Notes: generated by a model from the sequence alone, not told the origin. Numbered from the stretch's first letter, positions 15,592 to 23,688 are shown. The stretch is DNA of 24,472 bases from an uncultured Collinsella sp. (GCA_934654605.1 CAKUGH010000020.1:1-24472), one strand, 5' to 3'. Numbers and translations are program-made.

Positions 15592-15630
15592 TAGAATCAT
15601 CCCCTGTATGCAACGTTTTTCTGGAGGACA
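15592..15630 (+). promoter_or_regulatory. Candidate metG promoter and ribosome-binding site
   Basis: TAGAAT (15592-15597) is a fair -10 with no good -35. CTGGAGGA follows 9 nt before ATG 15637. The leader would be only about 35 nt, so there is no room for a T-box or SAM riboswitch. Confidence 0.4.
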
Positions 15631-15636
15631 GACCCC

Positions 15637-17238
15637 ATGGATCAAACCAAGCCTTCGTTTTTTATCACGACGCCTATCTACTACGTCAACGCCGATCCGC
15701 ACCTGGGCACGGCTTATTCCACCATCATTGCCGACGTCCAGGCTCGCTATCGCCGTTCTGCCGGCTATAACGTCAAATTTCTGACCGGCATGGACGAGCA
15801 CGGCGAGAAGGTCGCCGAGGCCGCAGCCAAGCACGACATGACGCCGCAGGAGTGGACCGACAGCCAGGCTCCGCACTTCAAGGAGCTTTGGAGCAAGCTC
15901 GAGATCTCCAACGACGACTTCATCCGCACCACCGAGCCGCGTCAGCATCACGCCGTGCAGTATCTGTGGGAGCGCATGAAGGAGTCCGGCTACCTGTATA
16001 AGGGCAGCTACGACGGCTGGTACTGCGTGCCCGACGAGACCTACTTCACCGATACGCAGGTCCAGAAGGGTGACGAGGAGTACGGCAGCGTCGGCCAGCA
16101 CCTCTGCCCCGATTGCCACCGTCCGCTCGAGCGCGTGCAGGAGGAGTCCTACTTCTTTAAGCTTTCCGCCTTCCAGGACAAGCTGCTCAAGCTCTATGAC
16201 GAGCACCCCGATTTTGTTGAGCCCGCGTTCCGCATGAACGAGGTGCGCAGCTTTGTCGAGGGCGGCCTCAACGATCTTTCTGTGAGCCGTACGAGCTTTG
16301 ACTGGGGTATTCAGGTTCCGTTCGACGAGGGCCACGTGACCTATGTGTGGTTCGACGCACTGCTCAACTATATGACTGCCGTCGGCTACGGTGTCGATAC
16401 CGATGAGGCCCGTGCCGAGCTGGCCTATCGCTGGCCCGCGCAGTTCCACATCGTGGGCAAGGACATCATCCGCTTCCACTGCGTCATTTGGCCTGCCATG
16501 CTCATGGCCATCGGCGAGGCCCTGCCCGAGCACGTCTTTGCCCACGGCTTCCTGACCGTGCGCAATGCCGAGACCGGCAAGGCCGAGAAGATGTCCAAGA
16601 GCCGCGGCAACGCCATCGCTCCGCAGGATGTTATCGACATGCTGGGCGTCGAGGGCTATCGCTATTACTTTATGACCGACGTGGTGCCCGGCACCGACGG
16701 CGCCATCAGCTTCGAGCGCATGGAGCAGGTCTACAACGCCGACCTAGCCAACAGCTGGGGCAACCTCATCTCGCGTTCGCTCAACATGAGCGGCAAGTAC
16801 TTTGACGGTTGTGCACCTGCCAAGCCCGCATCGTTCGATGCGTTCGACAACCCACTGGCAAAGATCGCCGACGGCCTGGTCGATCGCTACATGGCAAAGA
16901 TGGATGTGCTCGATTACGGTGGAGCCAAGGACGAGGTCATGGAGCTCATCCATGCCGCCAACCACTACATCGAGGACTCCGAGCCTTGGGCGCTTGCCAA
17001 GGACGAGGCTAAGGCTGACGAGCTGGCATTTGTGATCTACAATCTGCTCGAGGCCATCCGCATCGCCGCTCACCTGCTGATGCCGCTCATGCCCCAGACC
17101 TCTGCCGAGGCCCTGCGCCGCCTGTCCTGCGAGGACGAGGCCGCGAGCGACGACCTCAAGGGCATTTGCGCTTGGGGCCTGCTTGCTGGTGGTCAGCCCG
17201 TCGAGAAGGGCGAGCCGCTGTTCCCGCGTCTGGGTTAA
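15637..17238 (+). CDS. metG: Methionyl-tRNA synthetase
   Basis: 533 residues. Class I signatures: PIYYVNADPHLGTAY, with HLGT at residue 22 as the HIGH motif, and KMSKSRGN at residue 318 as KMSKS. CVPDETYF and CPDCH provide a Cys-containing knuckle region typical of the MetRS connective domain. The family attaches Met to initiator and elongator tRNAs. The C-terminus ends at FPRLG; the Trbp111-like tRNA-binding domain found on some bacterial MetRS is absent, as in shorter MetRS proteins. CTGGAGGA precedes ATG 15637. Confidence 0.96.
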   Translation: MDQTKPSFFITTPIYYVNADPHLGTAYSTIIADVQARYRRSAGYNVKFLTGMDEHGEKVAEAAAKHDMTPQEWTDSQAPHFKELWSKLEISNDDFIRTTEPRQHHAVQYLWERMKESGYLYKGSYDGWYCVPDETYFTDTQVQKGDEEYGSVGQHLCPDCHRPLERVQEESYFFKLSAFQDKLLKLYDEHPDFVEPAFRMNEVRSFVEGGLNDLSVSRTSFDWGIQVPFDEGHVTYVWFDALLNYMTAVGYGVDTDEARAELAYRWPAQFHIVGKDIIRFHCVIWPAMLMAIGEALPEHVFAHGFLTVRNAETGKAEKMSKSRGNAIAPQDVIDMLGVEGYRYYFMTDVVPGTDGAISFERMEQVYNADLANSWGNLISRSLNMSGKYFDGCAPAKPASFDAFDNPLAKIADGLVDRYMAKMDVLDYGGAKDEVMELIHAANHYIEDSEPWALAKDEAKADELAFVIYNLLEAIRIAAHLLMPLMPQTSAEALRRLSCEDEAASDDLKGICAWGLLAGGQPVEKGEPLFPRLG

Positions 17239-17279
17239 GACGCCGCGCGCCATATCGGCAATTTGCTGTTTAGATGTAA

Positions 17280-17309
17280 GGGCATGGCCGCAACGGTCCA
17301 TGCCCTTTT
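17280..17309 (+). terminator. Rho-independent terminator after metG
   Basis: GGGCATGG (17280-17287) pairs with CCATGCCC (17298-17305), followed by TTTT, 42 nt after the metG stop. It separates metG from rsmA. Confidence 0.85.
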
Positions 17310-17345
17310 GCTTTACGATGCAGCCACCATGTTAAGGAGGCAACC

Positions 17346-18206
17346 ATGACAACTTCGCCTTTGGCAAACCCCACGGCAACTAGGGAGCTGCTAGAGGAGT
17401 TTGGCCTTGCGACCAAGCATCGCCTGGGCCAGAACTTCCTGATCGACAACCATGTGATCGAACGTATCTGTGAGCTCGCTGAGCTTGCGGGCGATGAGCG
17501 CGTGCTCGAGGTCGGCCCGGGTTGCGGCACGCTGACGTTGGCCCTGTTGCAGGAGGCGGCGTGCGTCACGTCGATCGAGGCCGATCCCGAGCTGGAGCCG
17601 GTGCTCGATGCCCACGCTGCCGACTATGCCAACTTCCGCTTTATCATGGGTGACGCGCTTAAGGTGACGCCGGAGCAGATTGAGCAGGTTGCGGGCGGTA
17701 AGCCGACGGTGTTTGTCGCGAATCTGCCTTACAACGTGGCGGCGACGATCATCTTGCAGTTCTTCCAGACGATGCCCGCGCTCAAGCGTGCCGTGGTCAT
17801 GGTTCAAAAGGAAGTTGCTGATCGCATCGCCGCAGTGCCGGGCAACAAGACCTATGGCGGCTATACGGCCAAGCTGGGCCTGTATGCGCAGGTGACGGGT
17901 CGTTTTGAGGTGCCGCCGCGCTGCTTTATGCCGGCGCCGCATGTGGATTCTGCCGTAGTGCGCATCGATCGCGTTGACGGCGTGGTACCCGAGGGCCTCG
18001 ACCGCGAGTTTGTGGCTCGTGTGATCGACGCTGCGTTTGCTCAGCGCCGCAAGACGATCCGCAACACCATGAGCGCCAACGGCTTTGCCAAGGACGTGCT
18101 CGACGCCGCCTTTGAGGTCTGCGGTATCGCACCTACCACGCGCGCCGAGACGCTCGACGTCGCCGCCTTTGTGCGCTTGGCCCAGGAGCTTTCCCATGAC
18201 GCCTAA
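17346..18206 (+). CDS. rsmA: 16S rRNA dimethyladenosine transferase RsmA (KsgA)
   Basis: 286 residues. Motif I LEVGPGCGTLTLALL, TSIEADPELEPVL (SAM ribose-binding acidic residue), GDALKV and motif IV NLPYNVA (residues about 125-131) are all visible. HRLGQNFLID near the N-terminus is also characteristic. It dimethylates A1518 and A1519 of 16S rRNA during 30S maturation. TAAGGAGG before the ATG is a perfect ribosome-binding site. The last 11 nt overlap the TatD-family gene. It stands near rsmI and metG, so the region groups rRNA-modification and tRNA-charging genes. Confidence 0.96.
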   Translation: MTTSPLANPTATRELLEEFGLATKHRLGQNFLIDNHVIERICELAELAGDERVLEVGPGCGTLTLALLQEAACVTSIEADPELEPVLDAHAADYANFRFIMGDALKVTPEQIEQVAGGKPTVFVANLPYNVAATIILQFFQTMPALKRAVVMVQKEVADRIAAVPGNKTYGGYTAKLGLYAQVTGRFEVPPRCFMPAPHVDSAVVRIDRVDGVVPEGLDREFVARVIDAAFAQRRKTIRNTMSANGFAKDVLDAAFEVCGIAPTTRAETLDVAAFVRLAQELSHDA

Positions 18207-19113
18207 TGTCGAACGCGTGACGTTTACCAAGAAAAAGAAAACGATCGCCTGTCCGGAGCCGCTGGCACCGCTTGCCGATACGCATGCGCACCTGCTCTCG
18301 TTTTGGGGCAAGGAGGTGCCCGAGACGCTCGTGCGCGCCAAGGCCGCGGGCGTTGACCTACTTGTGACGATCTTCGATCCCATCGCCGACAAGCGCAGCG
18401 TTGCGGACTATAGCGACTGGCTGACGCACGAGATCCTGCCGATGCAGGATATTCCGCAGATAAAGTATCTCGCTGGTGTGCATCCGTATGGCGCGCCGGA
18501 CTATACCGACGACATCCATGCCCAGATTGTGGCGGCGCTCGATGATCCTCTGTGCGTCGGCATCGGCGAGATCGGCCTGGACTACCACATGGACTATGAC
18601 GACGATATCGCGCCGGCGCCCCATGACGTGCAGATTGACTGCATGGCGCGCCAGCTCGAGGTTGCCGTGCGCCGTAACGTGCCGGTTGAGCTGCATCTGC
18701 GCCATGAGGACACGGACCAGGAGCGCACCTCGCACGTGGACGCGTACAACGTGCTGCGCGAGGTGGGTGCGCCTCAAGCGGGCTGCGTGCTGCACTGCTT
18801 TGGCGAGGACCGCGCCACGATGGAACGTTTTGTGGACCTGGGTTGCTACATCGCTTACGGCGGCGCGGCTACCTTTAAGCGCAACGACGACGTGCGCGAG
18901 GCATTCGCGGCAACCCCACTCGACCGCATTTTGTTCGAGACGGATTGTCCTTACATGGCCCCAGAGCCCATCCGCGGTCTTGAGTGCGAGCCCGCAATGA
19001 TTTCCATTACGGCAAACGCGCTGGTCAACGACCGCGTCGATCGTACCGGCGAGAATGCGGAGGCAATCGCTCAAGCCGCTTGGGAAAACGCTCGCAAACT
19101 TTTTCAAAAATAG
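18196..19113 (+). CDS. tatD: TatD-family metal-dependent DNase/hydrolase
   Basis: 305 residues. Metal ligands of the TatD family are in order: DTHAHL near residue 28, GIGEIGLDY, ELHLRHED, LHCFGED and FETDCPYMAPEP. The protein starts with a basic stretch (TFTKKKKTI) before the TIM-barrel domain. TatD proteins are Mg/Mn-dependent nucleases linked to DNA repair and fragment clearance, but the substrate here is not known. The start ATG 18196 lies inside the end of rsmA with CAGGAG upstream, so they are coupled. The stop lies 3 nt from the -35 of the tRNA-Leu promoter. Confidence 0.9.
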   Translation: MTPNVERVTFTKKKKTIACPEPLAPLADTHAHLLSFWGKEVPETLVRAKAAGVDLLVTIFDPIADKRSVADYSDWLTHEILPMQDIPQIKYLAGVHPYGAPDYTDDIHAQIVAALDDPLCVGIGEIGLDYHMDYDDDIAPAPHDVQIDCMARQLEVAVRRNVPVELHLRHEDTDQERTSHVDAYNVLREVGAPQAGCVLHCFGEDRATMERFVDLGCYIAYGGAATFKRNDDVREAFAATPLDRILFETDCPYMAPEPIRGLECEPAMISITANALVNDRVDRTGENAEAIAQAAWENARKLFQK

Positions 19114-19116
19114 TTC

Positions 19117-19145
19117 TTGCGTTCGCAGCGGCGCTCCGTTATTCT
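19117..19145 (+). promoter_or_regulatory. tRNA-Leu promoter
   Basis: TTGCGT (19117-19122), a 17-bp spacer and TATTCT (19140-19145), ending 11 bp before the tRNA gene. Confidence 0.7.
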
Positions 19146-19156
19146 AATTCCTGCAC

Positions 19157-19243
19157 GCGGGCGTGGCGGAATTGGCAGACGCGTACGGTTCAGGTCCGTA
19201 TGGGGGCAACCCCATGAAGGTTCAAGTCCTTTCGCCCGCACCA
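19157..19243 (+). tRNA. tRNA-Leu (anticodon CAG)
   Basis: An 87-nt class II tRNA. Acceptor GCGGGCG pairs with CGCCCGC, with discriminator A19240 and encoded CCA (19241-19243). The anticodon stem TACGG/CCGTA holds loop TTCAGGT with CAG at 19191-19193. The long variable arm is TGGGGGCAACCCCA. The T-arm is GAAGG-TTCAAGT-CCTTT. Confidence 0.96.
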
Positions 19244-19254
19244 TTAAATGAAAG

Positions 19255-19279
19255 AGCTCCCAGTAATGGGGGCTTTTTT
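19255..19279 (+). terminator. tRNA-Leu terminator, first copy
   Basis: AGCTCCCA-GTAA-TGGGGGCT then TTTTTT, containing one G-T pair. The downstream copy has AGCTCCCA-GCAA-TGGGAGCT: the wobble pair becomes a standard pair and the loop stays GNRA. Confidence 0.85.
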
Positions 19280-19444
19280 GTTTTGGGCCCATCGCAGGGA
19301 CTTGAACCTGTGAAGGAGCGAGCGTCAAGAAAGCGCGGAGCGTTTTTAGCGAGCTGGCGAGGACGCCGGCAGGCGGCCGAAGCCGGTGCGGATCCGCGAA
19401 GCGGATACGCGGACGTCCTTTCGCCCGCACCATTGAATGAAAGA

Positions 19445-19469
19445 GCTCCCAGCAATGGGAGCTTTTTTG
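19445..19469 (+). terminator. tRNA-Leu terminator, second copy
   Basis: Perfect 8-bp stem AGCTCCCA/TGGGAGCT with GCAA loop and a T-run. It is the duplicated terminator and stands before the SPFH gene. Confidence 0.85.
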
Positions 19470-19531
19470 TTATGGGCGGTCGCCTTGGACGGGTATCCTA
19501 GTGCCAATGTATGCCCAATAGAGGAGAAGCC

Positions 19532-20470
19532 ATGCTGTTTTCCGGTATCATCGCCGCCCTTACCAGTCTTTTGATCCCCATCATCATCCTGTTGCTGCTG
19601 CTTCCCAACGCCTGCTATGTCGTCGAGCAGCAACATGCCGTGATTATCGAGCGCTTGGGCAAGTTCAACCGCATCGTCAACGCGGGTTTCCACCTGAAGG
19701 TGCCCGTAATCGACCGCAAGGCCGCCACGGTGAGCCTGCGCACCATGAAAAACGGTTTTGGCATCGACGTTAAGACCCAGGACAACGTGACCATCGGCCT
19801 CGAGGTCTCCGCTCAGTATCACGTGAGCTACGACATGGGTGCCGGCCCGGCGGATTCGGGCATCTACAAGAGCTACTACATGCTGCAGGAGCCCGTCGAC
19901 CAGATGCGCGACTTCATCACCGATGCCCTGCGCTCCTCGATTCCCGTTTACACGCTCGACGAGGTCTTTGCCAAGAAGGACGACATTGCCAAGGACGTCA
20001 ACGCCACCGTTTCCGAGCAGATGGCCGCCTACGGTTTCACCCTCGTGTCGACGCTCATCACCAAAATCGCGCTGCCGACCGAGGTCGAGAACTCTATGAA
20101 CGATATCAATGCCGCTCAGCGCAAGCGTGCCGCCGCTCAGGAACTCGCCGAAGCCGATCGTATCAAGCGCGTCACCGAGGCGACCGCCGAGGCCGAGGCC
20201 ATGGAAAAAGCCGGTGAGGGTATTGCCAACCAGCGCAAGGCCATCGCGCTGGGCATCAAGGACTCGCTCGAGATTATCCAGGAGACGGGCGTCGGCAACG
20301 ACGAGGCCAACCAGCTGTTCATGTTTACGCAGTGGGCCGAGATGATGACGGAGTTCGCCCGTACGAGCAAAAGCTCGACGGTTGTGCTGCCGAGCGACTT
20401 TTCTCAGTCGGCCTCGATGTTCGAGCAGATGCTTGCGGCCGGCAAGGTCCAGAACGAGTCGAAGGAGTAG
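19532..20470 (+). CDS. SPFH/band 7 (stomatin-like) membrane protein
   Basis: 312 residues. An N-terminal membrane segment (LIPIIILLLLLPNACYVV) is followed by an SPFH/band 7 domain (EQQHAVIIERLGKFNRIVNAGFHLKVPVIDR...TQDNVTIGLEVSAQYHV...QMRDFITDALRSSIP). A charged coiled-coil end (INAAQRKRAAAQELAEADRIKRVTEATAEAEAMEKAGEG) and an Ala/Met-rich tail follow. Such proteins form membrane microdomain scaffolds. A partner NfeD protein is not seen in the window. ATG 19532 is chosen over the in-frame ATG at 19511 because AGAGGAGAAG lies just before it. A candidate -10 (TATCCT, 19495-19500) lies after the second tRNA-Leu terminator. rlmH starts 6 nt after its stop. Confidence 0.88.
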   Translation: MLFSGIIAALTSLLIPIIILLLLLPNACYVVEQQHAVIIERLGKFNRIVNAGFHLKVPVIDRKAATVSLRTMKNGFGIDVKTQDNVTIGLEVSAQYHVSYDMGAGPADSGIYKSYYMLQEPVDQMRDFITDALRSSIPVYTLDEVFAKKDDIAKDVNATVSEQMAAYGFTLVSTLITKIALPTEVENSMNDINAAQRKRAAAQELAEADRIKRVTEATAEAEAMEKAGEGIANQRKAIALGIKDSLEIIQETGVGNDEANQLFMFTQWAEMMTEFARTSKSSTVVLPSDFSQSASMFEQMLAAGKVQNESKE

Positions 20471-20476
20471 ACGCGC

Positions 20477-20947
20477 GTGAAATATACCGTTGTTTGCGTC
20501 GGCAAGCTCAAGGAGCGCTTTTGGAAGGACGCGTGCGCCGAGTACACCAAGCGCTTGGGCGCCTATGCCAAGGTGGATATGCGTGAGGTGGCCGATATCG
20601 ATCCGGCTAAGGCGGGCGGCGTGGATGCCGCGCGCGACAAAGAAGGCGTGGCGATTCTTGCTGCCTTGCCGCCGAGGGCACACGTGATTCTGCTTGCCAT
20701 CGAGGGCAAGGAGCGTTCGAGTGAGGAGTTCTCGGCGCGCCTCGACGATCTTATGCTGCGTGGAAATAGTGATATCGCCTTTGTAATCGGTGGCTCGGAC
20801 GGCGTGAGCGATGCCGTTCGCGCCCGCGCCGACGAAATGCTCAGCTTTGGACGCATTACCTTGCCGCACAACCTGGCGCGCGTGGTGCTGCTGGAGCAGA
20901 TTTACCGCGCCTGCAAGATCAGCCGTGGCGAGCCGTATCACAAATAG
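20477..20947 (+). CDS. rlmH: 23S rRNA (pseudouridine1915-N3)-methyltransferase RlmH
   Basis: 156 residues, normal family length. SPOUT/trefoil-knot methyltransferase: VCVGKLKERFWKDACAEYTKRL at the N-terminus, LAIEGKERSSEEFS, FVIGGSDGVSDAV and the conserved end LPHNLARVVLLEQIYRACKISRGEPYHK. It methylates pseudouridine 1915 of 23S rRNA in intact ribosomes. GTG 20477 follows the SPFH stop by 6 nt and probably relies on the GAAGGAG near that stop. Confidence 0.96.
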   Translation: MKYTVVCVGKLKERFWKDACAEYTKRLGAYAKVDMREVADIDPAKAGGVDAARDKEGVAILAALPPRAHVILLAIEGKERSSEEFSARLDDLMLRGNSDIAFVIGGSDGVSDAVRARADEMLSFGRITLPHNLARVVLLEQIYRACKISRGEPYHK

Positions 20948-21020
20948 GTCGGCAATACGAAACAATGGCATGGGACAATAGCTTCCGTTTTGAGGAACGT
21001 GTCTGAGAGGACTATGTGAT

Positions 21021-21791
21021 ATGAAGATCGGATTTGTCGGTTTTGGCAATATGGCAAGCGCTATGGCGGATGGCTGGATTGCCACCGGTGTGTCTGCAGG
21101 CGACATGTGCGCCTGCGCGGGCCGATACGACGCCCTCGTTGAGCGTTGCGAGGCGCGCGGCATGTCCGCCTGCCATGATGCGGCAGAGGTTGTCGCCGCA
21201 TCCGATATCGTGGTCGCTGCGGTCAAGCCGTACATGATCGAGAAGGTCTTCGCGCCGCTGAAGGACGCGCTTGCCGACAAGGTCGTCCTTTCGGTCGCCT
21301 GGACCTGGGATAGCGCCAAGTGGGAGCAGGTTCTGCCGGGCGTCGCTCACATCTCGACGGTGCCCAACACGCCGGTATCGGTGGGCGAGGGCGTCGTTGC
21401 TTGCGAGAAGGCCTCTACGCTTAGTGATGAACAGCGTGACACGGTGCTCGGCCTGCTCGGAAAGCTCGGCGCGGTTGTCGAGCTCGACACGAGCCTGCTG
21501 TTTGTGGGCGGCACCGTGGGCGGTTGCGCGCCGGCATTTGTCGCCATGGCAATCGAGGCTCTGGGCGATGCAGCCGTCAAGCACGGTATTCCGCGTGCCG
21601 ATGCCTATCGCATCGTGAGCCAGATGGTGCTGGGCACGGCAAAGCTGCAGCTGGCAACCGGCCAGCATCCCGCCGCGATGAAGGATGCCGTGTGCTCTCC
21701 TGGTGGCGCCACCATCAAGGGCGTCGTCGCGCTCGAGAACGCCGGCATGCGCAGCGCCCTGGTCAAGGCCATCGACGCCACCCTCCAGTAA
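21021..21791 (+). CDS. proC: Pyrroline-5-carboxylate reductase
   Basis: 256 residues. Rossmann fold with GFVGFGNMASAM (NAD(P)H binding), VAAVKPYMIEKV, STVPNTPVSVGEG, FVGGTVGGCAPAFVAMAIEAL and the signature CSPGGATIKGVVALE. It makes proline from pyrroline-5-carboxylate, the final step of proline synthesis. The canonical G-S-G-P-A reads G-G-C-A-P-A here. GAGAGGAC lies upstream of the ATG. The stop TAA coincides with the left edge of the inverted repeat at 21791. Confidence 0.93.
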   Translation: MKIGFVGFGNMASAMADGWIATGVSAGDMCACAGRYDALVERCEARGMSACHDAAEVVAASDIVVAAVKPYMIEKVFAPLKDALADKVVLSVAWTWDSAKWEQVLPGVAHISTVPNTPVSVGEGVVACEKASTLSDEQRDTVLGLLGKLGAVVELDTSLLFVGGTVGGCAPAFVAMAIEALGDAAVKHGIPRADAYRIVSQMVLGTAKLQLATGQHPAAMKDAVCSPGGATIKGVVALENAGMRSALVKAIDATLQ

Positions 21792-21951
21792 AACCGACCA
21801 AAAAGGGACAGGTTTATTTTGGCAGGTTTTTCCTGCGGTTTTGTCGTTCTAGCAAAAAGCGCCCCGCAGCCGGCTCAAATCCGGCTACGGGGCGCTGGCG
21901 TTTGTCCAGATAAAACTGACCAAAATAAACCTGTCCCTTTTTGGCAGGTTA
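21791..21951. repeat. 160-bp inverted-repeat element between convergent genes
   Basis: A 25-bp segment at 21798-21822 is the exact reverse complement of 21920-21944. It contains the core AAAAAGGGACAGGTTTATTT, and the match extends imperfectly outward. Both flanking stop codons are TAA directly next to the element (TAAAACCGACC on the left; TAACCTGCC on the right in minus orientation). A terminator hairpin lies in the middle. The pattern resembles REP/BIME or MITE-like repeats mobilised in trans by REP-associated transposases, but none is present here. Confidence 0.75.
21859..21895. terminator. Bidirectional terminator inside the inverted repeat
   Basis: GCGCCCCG (21859-21866) pairs with CGGGGCGC (21888-21895), with an inner AGCCGG/CCGGCT stem. 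A run of five A precedes it on the + strand, so on the minus strand the hairpin is followed by TTTTT and would end the small minus-strand gene. It could also stop proC read-through. Confidence 0.8.
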
Positions 21952-22122
21952 GTCCCAGAAGCTGTCTTCTTCGTCCTCGGACTTGGGGCCGCGGTCGACA
22001 TACATCTTATGGGTGCGCTTCTCCATCACAAAGGCAAGAATCGCAAACAGCAGGATACCGCCGGCGAAAAGGATGGCAAAACCGGTGCGGGTGCCAAACA
22101 AAAAGGAAAAAACTGCGTCCAT
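21949..22122 (-). CDS. Small single-pass membrane protein
   Basis: 57 residues, below the length used for most gene calls. It reads MDAVFSFLFGTRTGFAILF then AGGILLFAILAFVMEKRTH and ends SEDEEDSFWD. One hydrophobic segment (residues about 14-33) is followed by a charged tail that is basic then acidic. AGAAGG lies 8 nt upstream of the ATG. The terminator within the inverted repeat follows its stop. I do not recognise the family. Codon use is GC-rich like the neighbours, which supports a real gene. Confidence 0.75.
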   Translation of the reverse strand: MDAVFSFLFGTRTGFAILFAGGILLFAILAFVMEKRTHKMYVDRGPKSEDEEDSFWD

Positions 22123-22141
22123 TGGGTGCCTTCTTGCGTAG

Positions 22142-22204
22142 TTGAGTTGGGTCGTAAACGCTCATAAGTATATACTTGCCCATACATGTACAAGGTTGCA
22201 ACCT
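22142..22204. promoter_or_regulatory. Divergent promoter region of serS and the small membrane gene
   Basis: AAGTATATACTT (22166-22177) is a perfect palindrome that contains TATACT on both strands. On the + strand TTGGGT (22147-22152) sits 18 bp upstream of TATACT (22171-22176). On the minus strand TTGTAC (22193-22188) sits 15 bp upstream of its TATACT. Two further palindromes follow: TACATGTA (22183-22190) and AGGTTGCAACCT (22193-22204). The latter ends 30 nt before the serS ATG and could be an operator or an mRNA hairpin. Confidence 0.5.
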
Positions 22205-22233
22205 AAATGGAATGTATATCGCCGGAGGATCTA

Positions 22234-23517
22234 ATGCTTGATATCAAGTTTGTTCGCGAGAACCCCGATGCCATCGATACCGCCATGGCAAATCGCCAGA
22301 CGTCTTGGGATCGCGAGAAGTTCTTTGAACTCGACGACGAGCGCCGTGCCGTCATCACCGAGGTCGAGGAGCTCCAGGCCACGCGTAACGCCGAGTCCAA
22401 GAAGATCGGTGCCCTGATGAAGGAGGGCAAGAAGGACGAGGCCGAGGCCGCCAAGGAGGCCGTGTGCGCCGTCAACGAGAAGATCGACGGTCTGGCCGAG
22501 CGCCGCACCGCCCTCGAGCAGGAGCAGTACGACTTTATGGCTCACCTGCCCAACATCCCGTGCGAGGCCACCCCGTTTGGCAAGGACGAGGACGAGAACA
22601 TCGAGCGTCGCCGCTGGGGCACCCCGCGCGAGTTCGACTTCGACTTTAAGCCGCACTGGGATCTGGGCACCGACCTCGACATCCTCGACTTCGAGCGCGG
22701 CAACAAGCTCTCCGGCAGCCGCTTCACCGTTCTCGGTGGCGCCGGCGCCCGCCTGGAGCGCGCTCTCATCAACTTCTTCTTGGACACGCACACCAGCCGT
22801 GGCTTTAAGGAGTGGTGGCCGCCCATCGTCGTCAAGCGTCAAACCATGTTCGGCACGGGTCAGCTCCCCAAGTTCGAGGACGATGCCTATCACGTCTCGG
22901 GCGACAACTTCCTGATCCCCACCGCCGAGGTCGTGCTGACCAACCTGCACGCCGGTGAGGTTCTGGACGCCGACACCCTGCCGCGCCGCTACACCGCCTT
23001 CACCCCCTGCTTCCGCGAGGAGGCCGGCTCTGCTGGTCGCGACACCCGCGGCATCATCCGTCAGCACGAGTTCGACAAGGTCGAGATGGTCAAGTTCGCC
23101 AAGCCGGAGGAGTCCGACGATGAGCTCGAGAGCATGACCGCCGAGGCCGAGTACCTGCTGCAGCAGCTGGGCCTTCCGTATCGCGTCATTAGCCTGTGCA
23201 CCGGCGACCTGGGCTTCTCTGCCCGTCAGACCTATGACGTCGAGGTTTGGCTGCCGAGCTACAACGCCTACAAGGAGATCAGCTCCTGCTCCAATTGCGG
23301 CGACTTCCAGGCCCGTCGTGCCAACATCAAGTATCGCGACCCCGAGAACTTCAAGGGTTCGCGCTACCTGCACACCCTTAACGGTTCCGGCCTGCCGGCT
23401 GGTCGTACCATGGCTGCCATTCTGGAGAACTACCAGAACGCCGACGGCACCATCACGATCCCCGAGGTTCTGCGTCCCTACATGGGCGGCCTCGAAAAGA
23501 TCGAGCCGGTTGCGTAG
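22234..23517 (+). CDS. serS: Seryl-tRNA synthetase
   Basis: 427 residues, usual length. It has an N-terminal antiparallel coiled-coil arm ([21 protein letters not shown]...[55 protein letters not shown]) that grips the tRNA-Ser variable arm. Class II catalytic motifs follow: [13 protein letters not shown], motif 2 [35 protein letters not shown] and motif 3 [22 protein letters not shown] 22234 matches the conserved family start and has GGAGGATCTA upstream; the in-frame ATG at 22207 is less likely. No T-box leader fits in the short upstream gap. Confidence 0.96.
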   Translation: MLDIKFVRENPDAIDTAMANRQTSWDREKFFELDDERRAVITEVEELQATRNAESKKIGALMKEGKKDEAEAAKEAVCAVNEKIDGLAERRTALEQEQYDFMAHLPNIPCEATPFGKDEDENIERRRWGTPREFDFDFKPHWDLGTDLDILDFERGNKLSGSRFTVLGGAGARLERALINFFLDTHTSRGFKEWWPPIVVKRQTMFGTGQLPKFEDDAYHVSGDNFLIPTAEVVLTNLHAGEVLDADTLPRRYTAFTPCFREEAGSAGRDTRGIIRQHEFDKVEMVKFAKPEESDDELESMTAEAEYLLQQLGLPYRVISLCTGDLGFSARQTYDVEVWLPSYNAYKEISSCSNCGDFQARRANIKYRDPENFKGSRYLHTLNGSGLPAGRTMAAILENYQNADGTITIPEVLRPYMGGLEKIEPVA

Positions 23518-23540
23518 GTTGGCTGCATAGGCGATTTGCG

Positions 23541-23569
23541 AGGGCGCTCCTTTCTGGGGCGCCCTTTTT
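23541..23569 (+). terminator. Rho-independent terminator after serS
   Basis: AGGGCGC (23541-23547) pairs with GCGCCCT (23559-23565), followed by TTTT. Confidence 0.88.
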
Positions 23570-23615
23570 GTGCGCGGCTATACCATGCCATGCGGACAGC
23601 TCGATAGAAAACACA

Positions 23616-23629
23616 CGAACAAACGTTCT
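23616..23629. promoter_or_regulatory. LexA (SOS) box
   Basis: CGAACAAACGTTCT: the GAAC-N4-GTTC core of Gram-positive and actinobacterial LexA operators, with the flanking C and T also fitting CGAACRNRYGTTYC-type consensus. It overlaps the likely -35 (TTCTGT, 23626-23631). The -10 TATGAT (23650-23655) is preceded by TG one base away, an extended -10. This predicts DNA-damage control of the gene at 23689. Confidence 0.75.
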
Positions 23630-23688
23630 GTATACATGCATCTACCTGCTATGATTTTGCTAACTAAGAGCAAGAGAAAGGGGATGTG

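Larger units (their letters stand above)
19226..19478 (+). repeat. tRNA-tail duplication element at tRNA-Leu
   Basis: The T-loop end, tRNA 3' end and terminator (19226-19288) recur at 19415-19478 with a few changes (A/G, one extra A, T/C, G/A, T/A), a unit of 189-190 bp. Between the copies are an inverted T-arm fragment GGGACTTGAACCT (near 19298-19310), a hairpin AAAGCGC-GGA-GCGTTTT (19330-19346), a stem CCGGC/GCCGG (from 19366) and ATCCGC-GAA-GCGGAT (19392-19406). The block from 19365 to 19413 matches the Arg element at 24348-24397 with only three differences. There is no plausible coding sequence. Confidence 0.9.

Noticed and set aside
15568..15636. T-box or SAM riboswitch upstream of metG
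   Set aside because: The gap is 69 bp with no stem I-like structure or T-box sequence; the serS leader is likewise too short.
14827..16545. 572-codon open frame on the minus strand
   Set aside because: It is antisense to rsmI and metG and has no recognisable domain.
19346..21319. 657-codon open frame on the minus strand
   Set aside because: It lies opposite the SPFH, rlmH and proC genes, which have clear family motifs. In GC-rich DNA long antisense frames arise from codon bias.
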